NCBI RefSeq assembly: GCF_000469465.1
Contig: NZ_KI271848.1
Location: forward strand, 12,602 to 58,109
DNA: 45,508 nucleotides
Direction: 5' to 3'
Source: Gemella bergeri ATCC 700627
GTDB lineage: Bacteria; Bacillota; Bacilli; Staphylococcales; Gemellaceae
Shown here: positions 14,608-23,831 of the stretch, one piece after another
Numbering within the stretch: position 1 is the first letter of the stretch
Layout of the letters: each line of letters starts with the position of its first letter
The notes under the pieces: model-generated
Database searches by the model: none
Told to the model about the DNA's origin: nothing
The model's input: the letters and a program-made list of their open reading frames with translations, nothing else
Program-made: the position numbers and the translations under genes

Positions 14608-16047
14608 ATGAATGATAAAAAATTTTGGAAAATAATATATTTACATATCGTTAAATATAATTATAATATACTTTATTATCGTCCAGAGAAGAAAGATGTT
14701 TGGTTGATAAATGACGATAATGAACTGGTAAGATTTATTTATAGCGATAATTTTAAAGCAACTGAAATAGATAGTGTGATTTCTAATATAATTCGAAACG
14801 AAACAAGGTTGAAAAAAATGTTTAAATTGAAAAATTTAAAAATTAAAATAATATTTGTTTCACCGGAATATGATGAGGTAATTACAGATTATAAAAAGTA
14901 TAAAATTTCAAGCGATTTAATAATAGAAAGAGTTCTATTTAATGAAAAAAACAGTAAGTTATTCGTGAAAGAACGTGATTTAAAATTTATTGAAGATTCT
15001 CCGGATACATCACGTTACAAAACCAGAGTTGTAGAATTATACAAAAAACAAGCTTTAAATAAAACAGTATTTGATGTCAAATTTAATATGATTTCGTTGT
15101 GTTATTTATTATTGTTTTTCTTAAATTATGTTAGTATTTATGCAAGTAACGGAAACTTCTCAATCTATAAATTTTTAGGGTATGATTATCAAGGAATTAT
15201 TAGCGGACAATTTTATAGGTTAATAACAAGTATTTTTGTTGTTAATGATTTTGTGAGCTTATTTATAGTAGTAGTGAGTATTTTTGTATCATCATTATTA
15301 TTTAATAAGAATTTGAATATTCGTGAATCGTTGGTAATATTAATAACTACAGCTATTGTTTTTAATTTGTTTTTGCTGTTTGGTTATTCGGGAGACTTAA
15401 ATATTCCTGTTGTTTCTTATCCGGCGGTTTTAGGTTCTATATTTTTAACACAACTAAGTAAAAAAAGTAATAATTTGCAATTTATGTATGCTGTTTCTTT
15501 ATCTTTAGTGTATTTGTTGGGATGTGCTATACTACTAAATACTAACGTTGCTCTTTATATTTTTTCATTTATAGTTGGAGTGTTTTTACAACTATTTTTA
15601 TTGAATAAAAAGAGTATTTATATATTATCAGCAGCTTTTGTATTGATTATGGTGTCCGGAATAGTTGTAAAAATTGCTAATATTGATACAAAAAGTAAAG
15701 TTAATGCTTATTTAGTTAGAAAAATTGACAAAAGATTGGAAAAACCAAGAAGTGATGAGGATATTTTTAATTTAGAAAAAGAATTGACTTCTAAAAATAA
15801 ATCGGTACTTACATATTATGAATTAGGTATGATTAAAATGGCAAACCTTTCGGTTAATGATGCTAAAAAAGTATTCTTAGAGGGAATTCAGTTTGATAGC
15901 AGTTTTGCACCGCTTTATTACAAATTGGCATTAATAGAAAGACAAGAAGGTAATTATAGTAAATCTAAGGAATATGCAGATAAGGCATTGAAAATTAGTA
16001 ATCTCGAGAAATATAAAAACTTGGTGGAAGAACTTAGTAATTATTAA
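14608..16047 (+). CDS. Catalytically dead rhomboid-TPR protein (GluP-like)
   Basis: 479 residues, aligned in layout with Bacillus GluP (YqgP): a cytoplasmic N-terminal domain (FWKIIYLHIVKYNYNILYY), about seven membrane segments (about 160-355) and a C-terminal TPR region (about 380-479). The loop motif Q-F-Y-R204 before the second segment is kept. Catalytic elements are not: the His/Asn helix reads FVVNDFVSLFIVVVS, the GxSG serine region reads SYPAVLGS (270-277), and the catalytic His helix has NVALYIFSF with Tyr317. It is therefore a pseudoprotease. No Shine-Dalgarno precedes 14608 and a TATAAT ends 3 nt before it. Linked to yqgQ as in Bacillus. Confidence 0.82.
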   Translation: MNDKKFWKIIYLHIVKYNYNILYYRPEKKDVWLINDDNELVRFIYSDNFKATEIDSVISNIIRNETRLKKMFKLKNLKIKIIFVSPEYDEVITDYKKYKISSDLIIERVLFNEKNSKLFVKERDLKFIEDSPDTSRYKTRVVELYKKQALNKTVFDVKFNMISLCYLLLFFLNYVSIYASNGNFSIYKFLGYDYQGIISGQFYRLITSIFVVNDFVSLFIVVVSIFVSSLLFNKNLNIRESLVILITTAIVFNLFLLFGYSGDLNIPVVSYPAVLGSIFLTQLSKKSNNLQFMYAVSLSLVYLLGCAILLNTNVALYIFSFIVGVFLQLFLLNKKSIYILSAAFVLIMVSGIVVKIANIDTKSKVNAYLVRKIDKRLEKPRSDEDIFNLEKELTSKNKSVLTYYELGMIKMANLSVNDAKKVFLEGIQFDSSFAPLYYKLALIERQEGNYSKSKEYADKALKISNLEKYKNLVEELSNY

Positions 16048-16058
16048 GGGTGAAGACA

Positions 16059-16259
16059 ATGATAAATTTTTATGATTTACAACAATTTTTAAAATCTTTT
16101 GGTATAATAATATATATGAAAGATAGAAAGCATACTTTAAGCATGGTAGAATATGAAGTAAGAGAATTAAAAAGATTAGAATTAATTTCCAAAGAAGATT
16201 TTATAAGAGCGATTGCTATTATAAAACATGAGATGAATTATGAATTAACGAAAGGATAG
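16059..16259 (+). CDS. yqgQ: YqgQ family protein (DUF910)
   Basis: 66 residues from ATG 16059. The opening MINFYDLQQFLKSFGIIIY and the later ELKRLELISKEDF and AIAIIKHE match DUF910/YqgQ, a small helical protein of unknown function, possibly nucleic-acid binding. The ATG follows AAGGGTG at good spacing; an upstream in-frame GTG at 16050 is less likely. It follows the rhomboid gene, as yqgQ follows gluP in Bacillus, where the next gene is a glucokinase; here it is ylaN. Confidence 0.85.
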   Translation: MINFYDLQQFLKSFGIIIYMKDRKHTLSMVEYEVRELKRLELISKEDFIRAIAIIKHEMNYELTKG

Positions 16260-16268
16260 GTGAGAAAA

Positions 16269-16553
16269 ATGGAAAATAGTCTTATATTTATAAAAGTTAG
16301 AAAAAGAATAGAAGAAGATATTATGAAAATCGAAGATATGATTGAAGCGTGTCTTTCTGTTAAAGGTCAAAAAAAATGTCCATTATATCAAGACGTAATT
16401 GATACACAAATTTTCGGGTTAACAAAGGAAATAAATCTTGCGGTAGAAATAGGTTGTATCACTGAGGAGGCAGGTAAGAAAATTTTAACTGACCTTGAAG
16501 ATAAAGCCGGTATGATGTATGGCAATGTTGACAACCAAAGCAAAGCAAACTAG
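16269..16553 (+). CDS. ylaN: YlaN family protein (DUF1507)
   Basis: 94 residues from ATG 16269, preceded by GGTGAG. The core CPLYQDVIDTQIFGLTKEI (about 38-56) followed by LAVEIGCITEEAGKKIL is diagnostic of YlaN. The family is an essential or iron-linked small protein; work in Bacillus and Staphylococcus connects YlaN with Fur and iron homeostasis. ftsW follows directly, as in Bacillus (ylaN-ftsW). An earlier in-frame GTG at 16260 would add three residues and is less well placed. Confidence 0.9.
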   Translation: MENSLIFIKVRKRIEEDIMKIEDMIEACLSVKGQKKCPLYQDVIDTQIFGLTKEINLAVEIGCITEEAGKKILTDLEDKAGMMYGNVDNQSKAN

Positions 16554-16556
16554 GTT

Positions 16557-17768
16557 ATGAAGATAAGAAGATTACAGCAAAGTATAAAACATGAACGACG
16601 TCACGTAAAGCTAGATCTTGTAGTGGCTTTAACATTATTAATTTTGTTTATTTTAAGTTGTATAATGGTTTATAGTGCCAGTATGATTGGGAATAAGTAC
16701 GGAACATTCACATCATCTGTACCGGTAGATGCAAATTATTTTTTAATAAGGCAAGCAATTTGGGCAGCATTATCTTATGTGGCATTTTTAATCTTTTCAG
16801 TAGTAGTTCCATTTGAAATTTTTAGGAGTAAAAATTTATTAAAATATGGGCAGTTCATTATTTTGGGATTACTATTAATACCGTTTGCTTTACCAAGTAT
16901 AAATGGTGCTAGATCATGGATAAGATTAGGGATGTTTAGTTTTCAACCGTCAACTTTAGCGCAACTGTTTATTATTATTTATATGGCATTTATTTTAGAA
17001 ACAAGAAAGACAAAATTAAGACAAGTCTTAACAAGCAGTGAATTAATTAATATTTTTGGAATACCTTTATTTTTAACAGCGGTTATATTTGCTCAAAATG
17101 ATACCGGAATGGTTTTAATAACCCTTAGTGTTGTTGGAATTATGGCGCTTTGTTCCAATATGAATTTTAAAAATATCAGGAAAATTATAACACTTGCATT
17201 GTTGGCGAGCGTTATGTTAATAGGTATTTTATTTATTACGGGGTTATTTTCCGGAGGTTCATATAGAACTAATCGGATAAAGGTATTTTTGAATCCTTTT
17301 TCAGAAAATCTTAGTGCAGCAGCCGATCAGGTAATAAATTCCTATATAGCGTTTGGTAATGGGGGATTAGTGGGTCGTGGTTTAGGGAACTCTATTCAAA
17401 AACTCGGTTATTTACCGGAGGCTCATACAGATTTCATTTTAGCTATTATTGCTGAAGAACTTGGTCTTATAGGGGTATTGTTTGTAATTTTGTTACTTTG
17501 TATATTGGTGGGAAAAGCTGTTTTTGCGGGGACTAAATCTAAAAATACGTTTGGTGCCATGTATGCAATAGGTTTTGCAACACTTTTATCAGTTCAAACC
17601 GTTATAAATATTGGAGGGGTTACTGCTTCTATTCCTATGACAGGAGTACCACTTCCTTTCGTAAGCAACGGAGGGAGTTCACTTTTAATTCTTAGTATAG
17701 GACTTGGTATAGTTACCAATATTCTCGCTCATGTTAAATCTTTAAGAGAAGATAGACAAAATTTATAA
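16557..17768 (+). CDS. ftsW: Cell-division peptidoglycan polymerase FtsW
   Basis: SEDS-family glycosyltransferase that polymerises lipid II at the septum with a class B PBP. 403 residues with about 10 membrane segments. Diagnostic blocks are IMVYSASM (about 37-44), INGARSWIRLG, QNDTGMVLI, the FtsW-type GNSIQKLGYLPEAHTDFILA, with the catalytic-region Asp, then IIAEELGLIG, and GVPLPFVSNGGSSLL near the C-terminus. The PEAHTDFI sequence separates it from the RodA at 44173. It begins 3 nt after ylaN with a poor ribosome site, so translation may be coupled. Strong terminator structure follows. Confidence 0.93.
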   Translation: MKIRRLQQSIKHERRHVKLDLVVALTLLILFILSCIMVYSASMIGNKYGTFTSSVPVDANYFLIRQAIWAALSYVAFLIFSVVVPFEIFRSKNLLKYGQFIILGLLLIPFALPSINGARSWIRLGMFSFQPSTLAQLFIIIYMAFILETRKTKLRQVLTSSELINIFGIPLFLTAVIFAQNDTGMVLITLSVVGIMALCSNMNFKNIRKIITLALLASVMLIGILFITGLFSGGSYRTNRIKVFLNPFSENLSAAADQVINSYIAFGNGGLVGRGLGNSIQKLGYLPEAHTDFILAIIAEELGLIGVLFVILLLCILVGKAVFAGTKSKNTFGAMYAIGFATLLSVQTVINIGGVTASIPMTGVPLPFVSNGGSSLLILSIGLGIVTNILAHVKSLREDRQNL

Positions 17769-17772
17769 AAAT

Positions 17773-17856
17773 AACTAATTTGAAGTGAAAATTTTACTAA
17801 AAGTTTTAGAACACATTCTGTTACTTTTGAAGTTTTGGCTTTAAGTTAGTTTTTTT
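17773..17856 (+). terminator. Long-range hairpin terminator after ftsW
   Basis: AACTAATTTGAAG (17773-17785) pairs with CTTTAAGTTAGTT (17839-17851) over 13 bp including two G-U pairs, then a T-run. The 53-nt interior can form smaller stems, so this is a branched structure rather than a simple hairpin. Confidence 0.6.
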
Positions 17857-17880
17857 GGTTGTATAGTAAATACGGGATAG

Positions 17881-17918
17881 AATAGCCCCCAAAACTTGCC
17901 CAAGTCTTTAGGGTTATT
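17881..17918. repeat. Short palindromic element, copy 2
   Basis: Outer arms AATAGCCC and GGGTTATT (one G-U) enclose CCAAA-ACTTG-CC-CAAGT. It shares the CCCAAAACTTG-N2-CAAGT core with the element at 3807-3850 and is followed by TTTTT-type sequence, so it may act as a terminator. Confidence 0.65.
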
Positions 17919-18031
17919 TTTAATGAAATTAACAAATGAAAAAAATTTCATATATGTATTTTTTGGAGAGCCTAGAATTTTAACTTTAGGTTTATTTTTT
18001 ATTTTAAAAGAAAATAAATTTGCTGGTTAAC

Positions 18032-18060
18032 TTGATAAGTTTTAACATTCAAGCTATAAT
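18032..18060 (+). promoter_or_regulatory. Promoter of the queA-tgt operon
   Basis: TTGATA (18032-18037), 17-bp spacer, TATAAT (18055-18060). Confidence 0.85.
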
Positions 18061-18089
18061 AGTAAAGTAACTTTTAAAGGAGATATTAA

Positions 18090-19118
18090 ATGAAATTAGA
18101 AGAGTTTAATTTTAATTTACCAGAAGAGTTGATAGCACAAACTCCACTGTTAAAACGAGATACTAGTAGATTACTTATGGTTGATAGAAAAAACAATGAT
18201 TATAAGCATAAGGTGTTCTCTGATATTATAGATTATTTTAATCCCGGAGATACATTAGTTCTTAACAATACTCGTGTAATGCCGGCACGTTTATACGGGG
18301 GAAAAAAAGGAACCGGTGCGGCTATTGAGGTGCTACTTTTAAAAACTAAAGAACATAATATTTGGGAGTGTTTAGTAAAACCTGCTAAAAGAATAAAGAT
18401 AGGAAGTATTGTTTCATTCGGTGACGGAGTTATGGAAGCGGAGTGTATTAAAGTAATGGATGATGGTTTTAGGTATTTTAGGTTTAGCTATGAGGGAATT
18501 TTTCAAGAACGTCTTGATGAACTGGGAACAATGCCACTGCCACCGTACATAAAAGAAAGATTAATTGACAAAGAACGTTATCAGACGGTTTATTCAAAAG
18601 AAATCGGCAGTTCAGCAGCCCCAACGGCAGGGTTACACTTTACAGAAGAATTGTTGAAAAAAATAAAAGAAAAAGGTGTAAATATTGCTTATTTGACGCT
18701 TCATGTAGGTCTTGGAACATTTCGTCCGGTTGTGACTGAAAATATTGAAGATCATGATATGCATTCTGAATATTATACAATTGATGAAGAAACTGCAAAT
18801 ATAATCGATGAAACTAAAAAAAGAGGTAATAAAGTTTTTTCAGTTGGAACAACTTCTACAAGAACTTTAGAAACTATTGCCCGTGATAATAATGGAAAGA
18901 TAGTTGCAGCTTCCGGATGGACAAATATATTTATTTATCCGGGCTTTGAGTTTGAATGTGTAGACGGTTTGATAACCAACTTTCACTTACCGAAATCATC
19001 GCTAATAATGTTGGTTAGTGCATTTTATGACAGAGAAAAAGTGCTAGAATTATATAAGATTGCAGTGGACAATAAATATCGTTTCTTTAGTTTTGGAGAT
19101 GCGATGATGATAATATGA
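18090..19118 (+). CDS. queA: S-adenosylmethionine:tRNA ribosyltransferase-isomerase QueA
   Basis: Converts preQ1-modified tRNA to epoxyqueuosine using the ribosyl group of SAM, the step after Tgt in queuosine synthesis. 342 residues, normal length. Conserved blocks: [39 protein letters not shown], the [15 protein letters not shown] motif near 172-186, THLG-like [23 protein letters not shown] and [18 protein letters not shown]. An AAAGGAG site precedes the ATG. It lies 21 bp before tgt, so both act in the same pathway. No preQ1 synthesis genes are in the window. Confidence 0.96.
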   Translation: MKLEEFNFNLPEELIAQTPLLKRDTSRLLMVDRKNNDYKHKVFSDIIDYFNPGDTLVLNNTRVMPARLYGGKKGTGAAIEVLLLKTKEHNIWECLVKPAKRIKIGSIVSFGDGVMEAECIKVMDDGFRYFRFSYEGIFQERLDELGTMPLPPYIKERLIDKERYQTVYSKEIGSSAAPTAGLHFTEELLKKIKEKGVNIAYLTLHVGLGTFRPVVTENIEDHDMHSEYYTIDEETANIIDETKKRGNKVFSVGTTSTRTLETIARDNNGKIVAASGWTNIFIYPGFEFECVDGLITNFHLPKSSLIMLVSAFYDREKVLELYKIAVDNKYRFFSFGDAMMII

Positions 19119-20294
<1,176 letters not shown>

Positions 20295-20372
20295 TAATAC
20301 TAATATTTATAGTTTATTTTTTTAAAACATTATAGTAGAATAAACATATACAGAAATTCGGAGGTAAAAAAT

Positions 20373-20636
20373 ATGCCAAGTCAATATATTAATATAATAA
20401 TGATAGTTGCATTATTTGGTTTTATGTATTTTATAGTGATAAGACCGCAATCAAAACGAAATAAAGAATTAAAATTATTGCAAGATTCTTTAAAAGAAGG
20501 TGACAGAATCGTCACATTCGCCGGGATATACGGGGATATAATAGAAGTAGGAACGCTGACAGTTAAGGTAAGAATAGCACCTAAAGTAGAAATTGAGTTG
20601 GATAGAAATGCTATTCGTAGTTTAGCAGCTAAATAA
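20373..20636 (+). CDS. yajC: Sec translocase accessory protein YajC
   Basis: 87 residues: one N-terminal membrane segment (about 6-22, [18 protein letters not shown]), the conserved [30 protein letters not shown], and a short basic beta domain ending in an RNAIRSL motif. YajC associates with SecDF/SecYEG in the membrane. GGAGGT precedes the ATG by 6 nt. The queA-tgt-yajC order is common in bacteria, but secDF does not follow. A strong bidirectional terminator lies just after it. Confidence 0.94.
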   Translation: MPSQYINIIMIVALFGFMYFIVIRPQSKRNKELKLLQDSLKEGDRIVTFAGIYGDIIEVGTLTVKVRIAPKVEIELDRNAIRSLAAK

Positions 20637-20640
20637 AATA

Positions 20641-20681
20641 AAAATCGAGGATAGAAAAATTTTCTAATCTTCGATTTTTTT
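20641..20681. terminator. Bidirectional terminator between yajC and luxS
   Basis: AAAATCGAGGAT-AGAAAA pairs with TTTTCT-A-ATCTTCGATTTT (one G-U, one bulge), with T-runs on both strands. It ends yajC rightwards and luxS leftwards. Confidence 0.88.
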
Positions 20682-20705
20682 ATAATACTTTTAAAAATAA
20701 ATTTA

Positions 20706-21175
20706 TTATTTACCAAATACATTTTCCATTCAGATTTTTTATCTAGAAATTTTATAGCTTCTTGTTTAGCGCCTTTTAGAGAGTGAGAAGCTGCCCAGCC
20801 GCACTGTATTTCATTGCAAGCCGGTACTTCAGTAGCAACAAGAACATCTTCCAATGTCTTGGTAAGAGCTTCTACTACCGTCTCATAACTATCATTATTT
20901 ATTACTGATAAATAAAACCCTGTTTGACAGCCCATTGGTCCAAAATCCAAAACGTTATCAAGATGATTACGAATTAATTCTGCAATTAAATGTTCAAGAG
21001 AATGAAGGCTTGGCATTTCTAAATGTTCTTTATTTGGCTGGCAAAATCTAATATCATATTTATATATTTTATCTCCATTTTCTCCGCTATATACTCCAAC
21101 AAGCCTGATATAAGGTGCAACTACTTTAGTATGATCAAGGTTAAAACTTTCAACATTCATTTTTTTATTAGTCAT
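20706..21175 (-). CDS. luxS: S-ribosylhomocysteine lyase LuxS, frameshifted near its C-terminus
   Basis: Cleaves S-ribosylhomocysteine to homocysteine and DPD, the autoinducer-2 precursor. The metal site is intact: [10 protein letters not shown] (HxxEH) and the Cys in [17 protein letters not shown]-like [11 protein letters not shown] and [10 protein letters not shown] are conserved. A normal LuxS ends near 157 residues in xVFGx. Here the frame passes EWK and then reads MYLVNN, with no stop before the terminator. Adding one base to the A4 run (plus-strand T4 at 20722-20725) restores EWKNVFGK and TAA at 20708-20706, giving 156 residues. As written the frame continues to 20381 antisense to yajC. 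Real mutation or sequencing error. Confidence 0.85.
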
Positions 21176-21216
21176 TGTTATTCTCCATTAAAAAATAAAT
21201 TTTCGATTGTAGTGTA

Positions 21217-21222
21217 ATTATA
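21217..21222 (-). promoter_or_regulatory. -10 box candidate of luxS
   Basis: TATAAT on the minus strand (21222-21217) about 40 bp before the luxS start, without a convincing -35 box. Confidence 0.4.
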
Positions 21223-21330
21223 CTATATTTTTTCTAAATAAAAAAGTGTATAATTAACATAAAAAATTATGAATATACGAGAAATTTACCAATTTATTTT
21301 TAAATGTATAGCTATTAAATTTTAAATCGT

Positions 21331-21365
21331 AAAAAATGTGAAAAAGTATAATAAAATTGTCACAT
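21331..21365 (-). terminator. Candidate terminator of glyA
   Basis: On the minus strand, ATGTGA pairs with TCACAT across an 18-nt loop and is followed by TTTTTT. Located 15-50 bp after the glyA stop. Confidence 0.55.
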
Positions 21366-21379
21366 AGTAATGGATAAAT

Positions 21380-22597
21380 TTATCTAAATTCTTTTCTTTT
21401 TTTACTTGTTATTTTTTTCACATCTAGCTGAGCTATTGGAAGATAGCTTTCTCCATTTTTCAGTAGGTTGCAGATAATATTGGTAATTTCAATAAAATCT
21501 TCTTCAATATATCCTTTAGTAGTCATAGCCGCCGTACCTAAACGAAGTCCACTTGTTTTTGCCGGTGGCAACGTATCAAACGGGATACCGTTTTTGTTAC
21601 ATGTGATATATGCTTTACTTAGTAAATCACTAGCATCATGACCGTTGATACCATAGGTAGTAAAGGTATCTATTAAACAAAGGTGATTATCACTTCCGTT
21701 ACTTACAACAGGAATATTATTTTGCTTGAAAGTTTTAACCATGACTTTCATGTTATTTAAAACTTGTTGTTGATAAAGTTTAAATGATGGTTGTAAAGCC
21801 TCATTAAAACAGATTGCTTTTGCTGCAATAATATGCTCCAACGGGCCGCCTTGGGCTCCTGGGAAAATCATTTTGTTGATTTTAGTAGCTATTTTTTCAT
21901 TATTGGTTAATATAATTCCGCCACGAGGGCCACGAAGAGTTTTATGTGTGGTAGAAGTTACAACGTCAGCGTAAGGTAAAGGAGAAGGATGTAATTTAGT
22001 AGCAACAAGTCCTGCAATATGAGCCATATCTACCATTAAGTAGGCATCGACTTCATCAGCAATTTCCCTAAATTTTTTAAAATCTATTATACGAGAATAA
22101 GCACTCGCTCCTGCTATAATCATTTTAGGTTTATACTCTTTTGCAAGTTTTAACACTTCATCATAATCAATAAGATGAGTGTCTTTAGTGACCCCATAGG
22201 AGATGGCATTAAATATTTTCCCAGAGAAGTTTACACGACTACCATGTGTTAAATGCCCTCCAGAATCCATGCTCATACCAAGAACGGTGTCCCCCGGGTT
22301 TAGTAAAGCCATGTAAACTGCAATATTAGCACTAGAACCGGAATGTGCTTGAACATTGACAAATTCAGCATTAAATAATTTTTTTAGTCTTTCAATAGCA
22401 AGAGTTTCTATTTCATCAATAACTTCACAGCCGTCATAATATCTTTTTCCGGGATAACCCTCGGCATATTTATTGGTAAGAATACTCCCTGTTGCTTTTA
22501 GTATATTTTCTGAAACAAAATTTTCACTAGCAATGAGTTCAATATTTGTATTTTGACGATATTTTTCTTTTTCAATAAGTTCAAAAATTTTATCCAT
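21380..22597 (-). CDS. glyA: Serine hydroxymethyltransferase
   Basis: PLP enzyme interconverting serine and glycine while charging tetrahydrofolate with a one-carbon unit. 405 residues, near the usual 410-417. The Schiff-base lysine is K219 in [16 protein letters not shown]; other blocks are [54 protein letters not shown] and [12 protein letters not shown]. An AAAGGAG site lies before the ATG. Transcribed leftwards, divergent from prs, with a PurR-box-like sequence between them. luxS follows after a separate terminator and promoter. Confidence 0.96.
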   Translation of the reverse strand: MDKIFELIEKEKYRQNTNIELIASENFVSENILKATGSILTNKYAEGYPGKRYYDGCEVIDEIETLAIERLKKLFNAEFVNVQAHSGSSANIAVYMALLNPGDTVLGMSMDSGGHLTHGSRVNFSGKIFNAISYGVTKDTHLIDYDEVLKLAKEYKPKMIIAGASAYSRIIDFKKFREIADEVDAYLMVDMAHIAGLVATKLHPSPLPYADVVTSTTHKTLRGPRGGIILTNNEKIATKINKMIFPGAQGGPLEHIIAAKAICFNEALQPSFKLYQQQVLNNMKVMVKTFKQNNIPVVSNGSDNHLCLIDTFTTYGINGHDASDLLSKAYITCNKNGIPFDTLPPAKTSGLRLGTAAMTTKGYIEEDFIEITNIICNLLKNGESYLPIAQLDVKKITSKKRKEFR

Positions 22598-22656
22598 TAA
22601 AAGCTCCTTTATAATTAGATTTTTAGAGATGATAGTTTCTCAATTTTTATAGAAAT

Positions 22657-22684
22657 ATTTTAACATATGATAAATTGAAATCAA
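22657..22684 (-). promoter_or_regulatory. Promoter of glyA
   Basis: On the minus strand TTGATT (22684-22679), 16-bp spacer and TAAAAT (22662-22657) with an extended TGT just before the -10. Confidence 0.6.
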
Positions 22685-22697
22685 AACAAATGAATTG

Positions 22698-22716
22698 AAA
22701 TTAAGTTCGGGGTTTA
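22698..22716 (-). promoter_or_regulatory. PurR-box-like sequence between glyA and prs
   Basis: The minus strand reads AACCCCGAACTTAA, close to the Gram-positive PurBox consensus AWWWCCGAACWWT. It sits 14 bp upstream of the glyA -35 box and upstream of the prs promoter. Confidence 0.4.
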
Positions 22717-22738
22717 GGTAGAAAATAGAAATTATTTG

Positions 22739-22747
22739 TGCTATAAT
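22739..22747 (+). promoter_or_regulatory. Extended -10 promoter of prs
   Basis: TGCTATAAT (22739-22747) is an extended -10 element; there is no good -35 box. It lies downstream of the longer open frame's first codon and so supports the start at 22805. Confidence 0.6.
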
Positions 22748-22804
22748 TATAGAGGAATACGGCTGTATTACTATATCGAACCAAATTTAAGGAGAATATT
22801 TAAA

Positions 22805-23755
22805 ATGCTTGTAAATAAACCGTTGAAGCTATTTTCATTGAATTCTAATATTCCACTGGCAAAACAAGTTGCAAATTCACTAGGAGTGGAACTTAGTAAA
22901 TGTAGTGTTAAAAAGTTTAGCGATGGGGAGGTTTCTATCAATATTGAAGAAAGTGTTAGAGGTTGTGAGGTATTTGTTATTCAATCAACGAGTGAACCTG
23001 TAAATGACAATTTAATGACTCTTTTAATTATGATTGATGCTTTAAAACGTGCTTCTGTAGATACTATTAACGTAGTAATTCCTTACTATGGATATGCAAG
23101 ACAAGATAGAAAAGCGAGAAGTAGAGAACCGATTACTGCTAAATTGGTAGCTAATCTTTTAGAAGTAGCCGGTGCTGACAGAGTAATCGCCTTAGACTTA
23201 CATGCACTTCAAATTCAAGGTTTCTTTGATATTCCGGTAGATCATCTTATGGCAGTACCTATTATTGCGAAATATTTTAAAACAAAGTTAAAAGATATGG
23301 ATGATGTCGTTGTTGTTTCTCCCGATCATGGAGGAGTTACACGTGCGAGAAAATTAGCGGATTCGTTGAATACGCCGATAGCTATAATAGATAAAAGAAG
23401 ACCTAAGCCGAACGTTGCGGAAGTAATGAATATTGTAGGTAATATTGAAGGAAAAACGTGTATTCTTATAGATGATATTATAGATACGGCAGGAACTATT
23501 ACACTAGGAGCTAAAGCACTTAAAAATATGGGTGCTAAAGAGGTGTATGCAAGTTGTTCGCATGCTGTATTAAGTGGGCAAGCATTGGAAAGGATAGAAG
23601 ATTCTCCAATTAAAGAGTTGGTATATGCAAATACAATTCATATACCGGAAGAGAAAAAATTAGATAAAATGGTTCCGTTATGTGTCGGTGAATTGATTGC
23701 TAAAGCAATTTATAGAATTCATCACAACGAACCGGTAAGTGTTCTTTTTGATTAA
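22805..23755 (+). CDS. prs: Ribose-phosphate pyrophosphokinase (PRPP synthetase)
   Basis: Makes PRPP from ribose 5-phosphate and ATP for purine, pyrimidine, NAD, His and Trp synthesis. 316 residues from ATG 22805, matching Bacillus Prs (317). Motifs: [17 protein letters not shown], the flexible-loop [43 protein letters not shown] and the PRPP-binding [19 protein letters not shown] is well spaced before ATG 22805; the 23 residues upstream in frame have no family similarity and span the promoter. Usually paired with glmU; here it is single and divergent from glyA. Confidence 0.96.
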   Translation: MLVNKPLKLFSLNSNIPLAKQVANSLGVELSKCSVKKFSDGEVSINIEESVRGCEVFVIQSTSEPVNDNLMTLLIMIDALKRASVDTINVVIPYYGYARQDRKARSREPITAKLVANLLEVAGADRVIALDLHALQIQGFFDIPVDHLMAVPIIAKYFKTKLKDMDDVVVVSPDHGGVTRARKLADSLNTPIAIIDKRRPKPNVAEVMNIVGNIEGKTCILIDDIIDTAGTITLGAKALKNMGAKEVYASCSHAVLSGQALERIEDSPIKELVYANTIHIPEEKKLDKMVPLCVGELIAKAIYRIHHNEPVSVLFD

Positions 23756-23775
23756 TATAAAGTTTTTGAAAATTT

Positions 23776-23805
23776 AAAAAAGGCAGCGAATTCGTTGCCT
23801 TTTTT
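23776..23805. terminator. Terminator of prs
   Basis: Near-perfect palindrome: AAAAAAGGCA(G)CG-AATT-CG(T)TGCCTTTTTT, with T-run. Symmetric, so it may work in both directions. Confidence 0.9.
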
Positions 23806-23831
23806 AAATATTAATTAAGAAAGGAGAAAAA

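Larger units (their letters stand above)
17769..18089. other. Structured intergenic region between ftsW and queA
   Basis: 321 bp without a gene. It contains a large branched hairpin with T-run (17773-17856), copy 2 of the CCCAAAACTTG palindromic element (17881-17918), a further weak terminator-like hairpin (17968-17998) and the queA promoter (18032-18060). Confidence 0.75.

Noticed and set aside
17940-18060. preQ1 riboswitch before queA
   Set aside because: The leader has no C-rich loop and A-rich tail of class I, nor the conserved class II pattern; it looks like a terminator plus promoter.
20381-20705. Extension of the luxS reading frame to a 264-residue protein with a novel C-terminal domain
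   Set aside because: The extra part is antisense to yajC and the terminator, has no domain character, and disappears when one base is restored in the A-run.
21318-21332. Zur box (AAATCGTAA) between glyA and luxS
   Set aside because: Only one half-site is present, without the inverted partner, in AT-rich sequence; it lies over the glyA terminator.
22736-22804. N-terminal extension of Prs
   Set aside because: It covers the promoter and leader; a strong ribosome site and the family start are at 22805.
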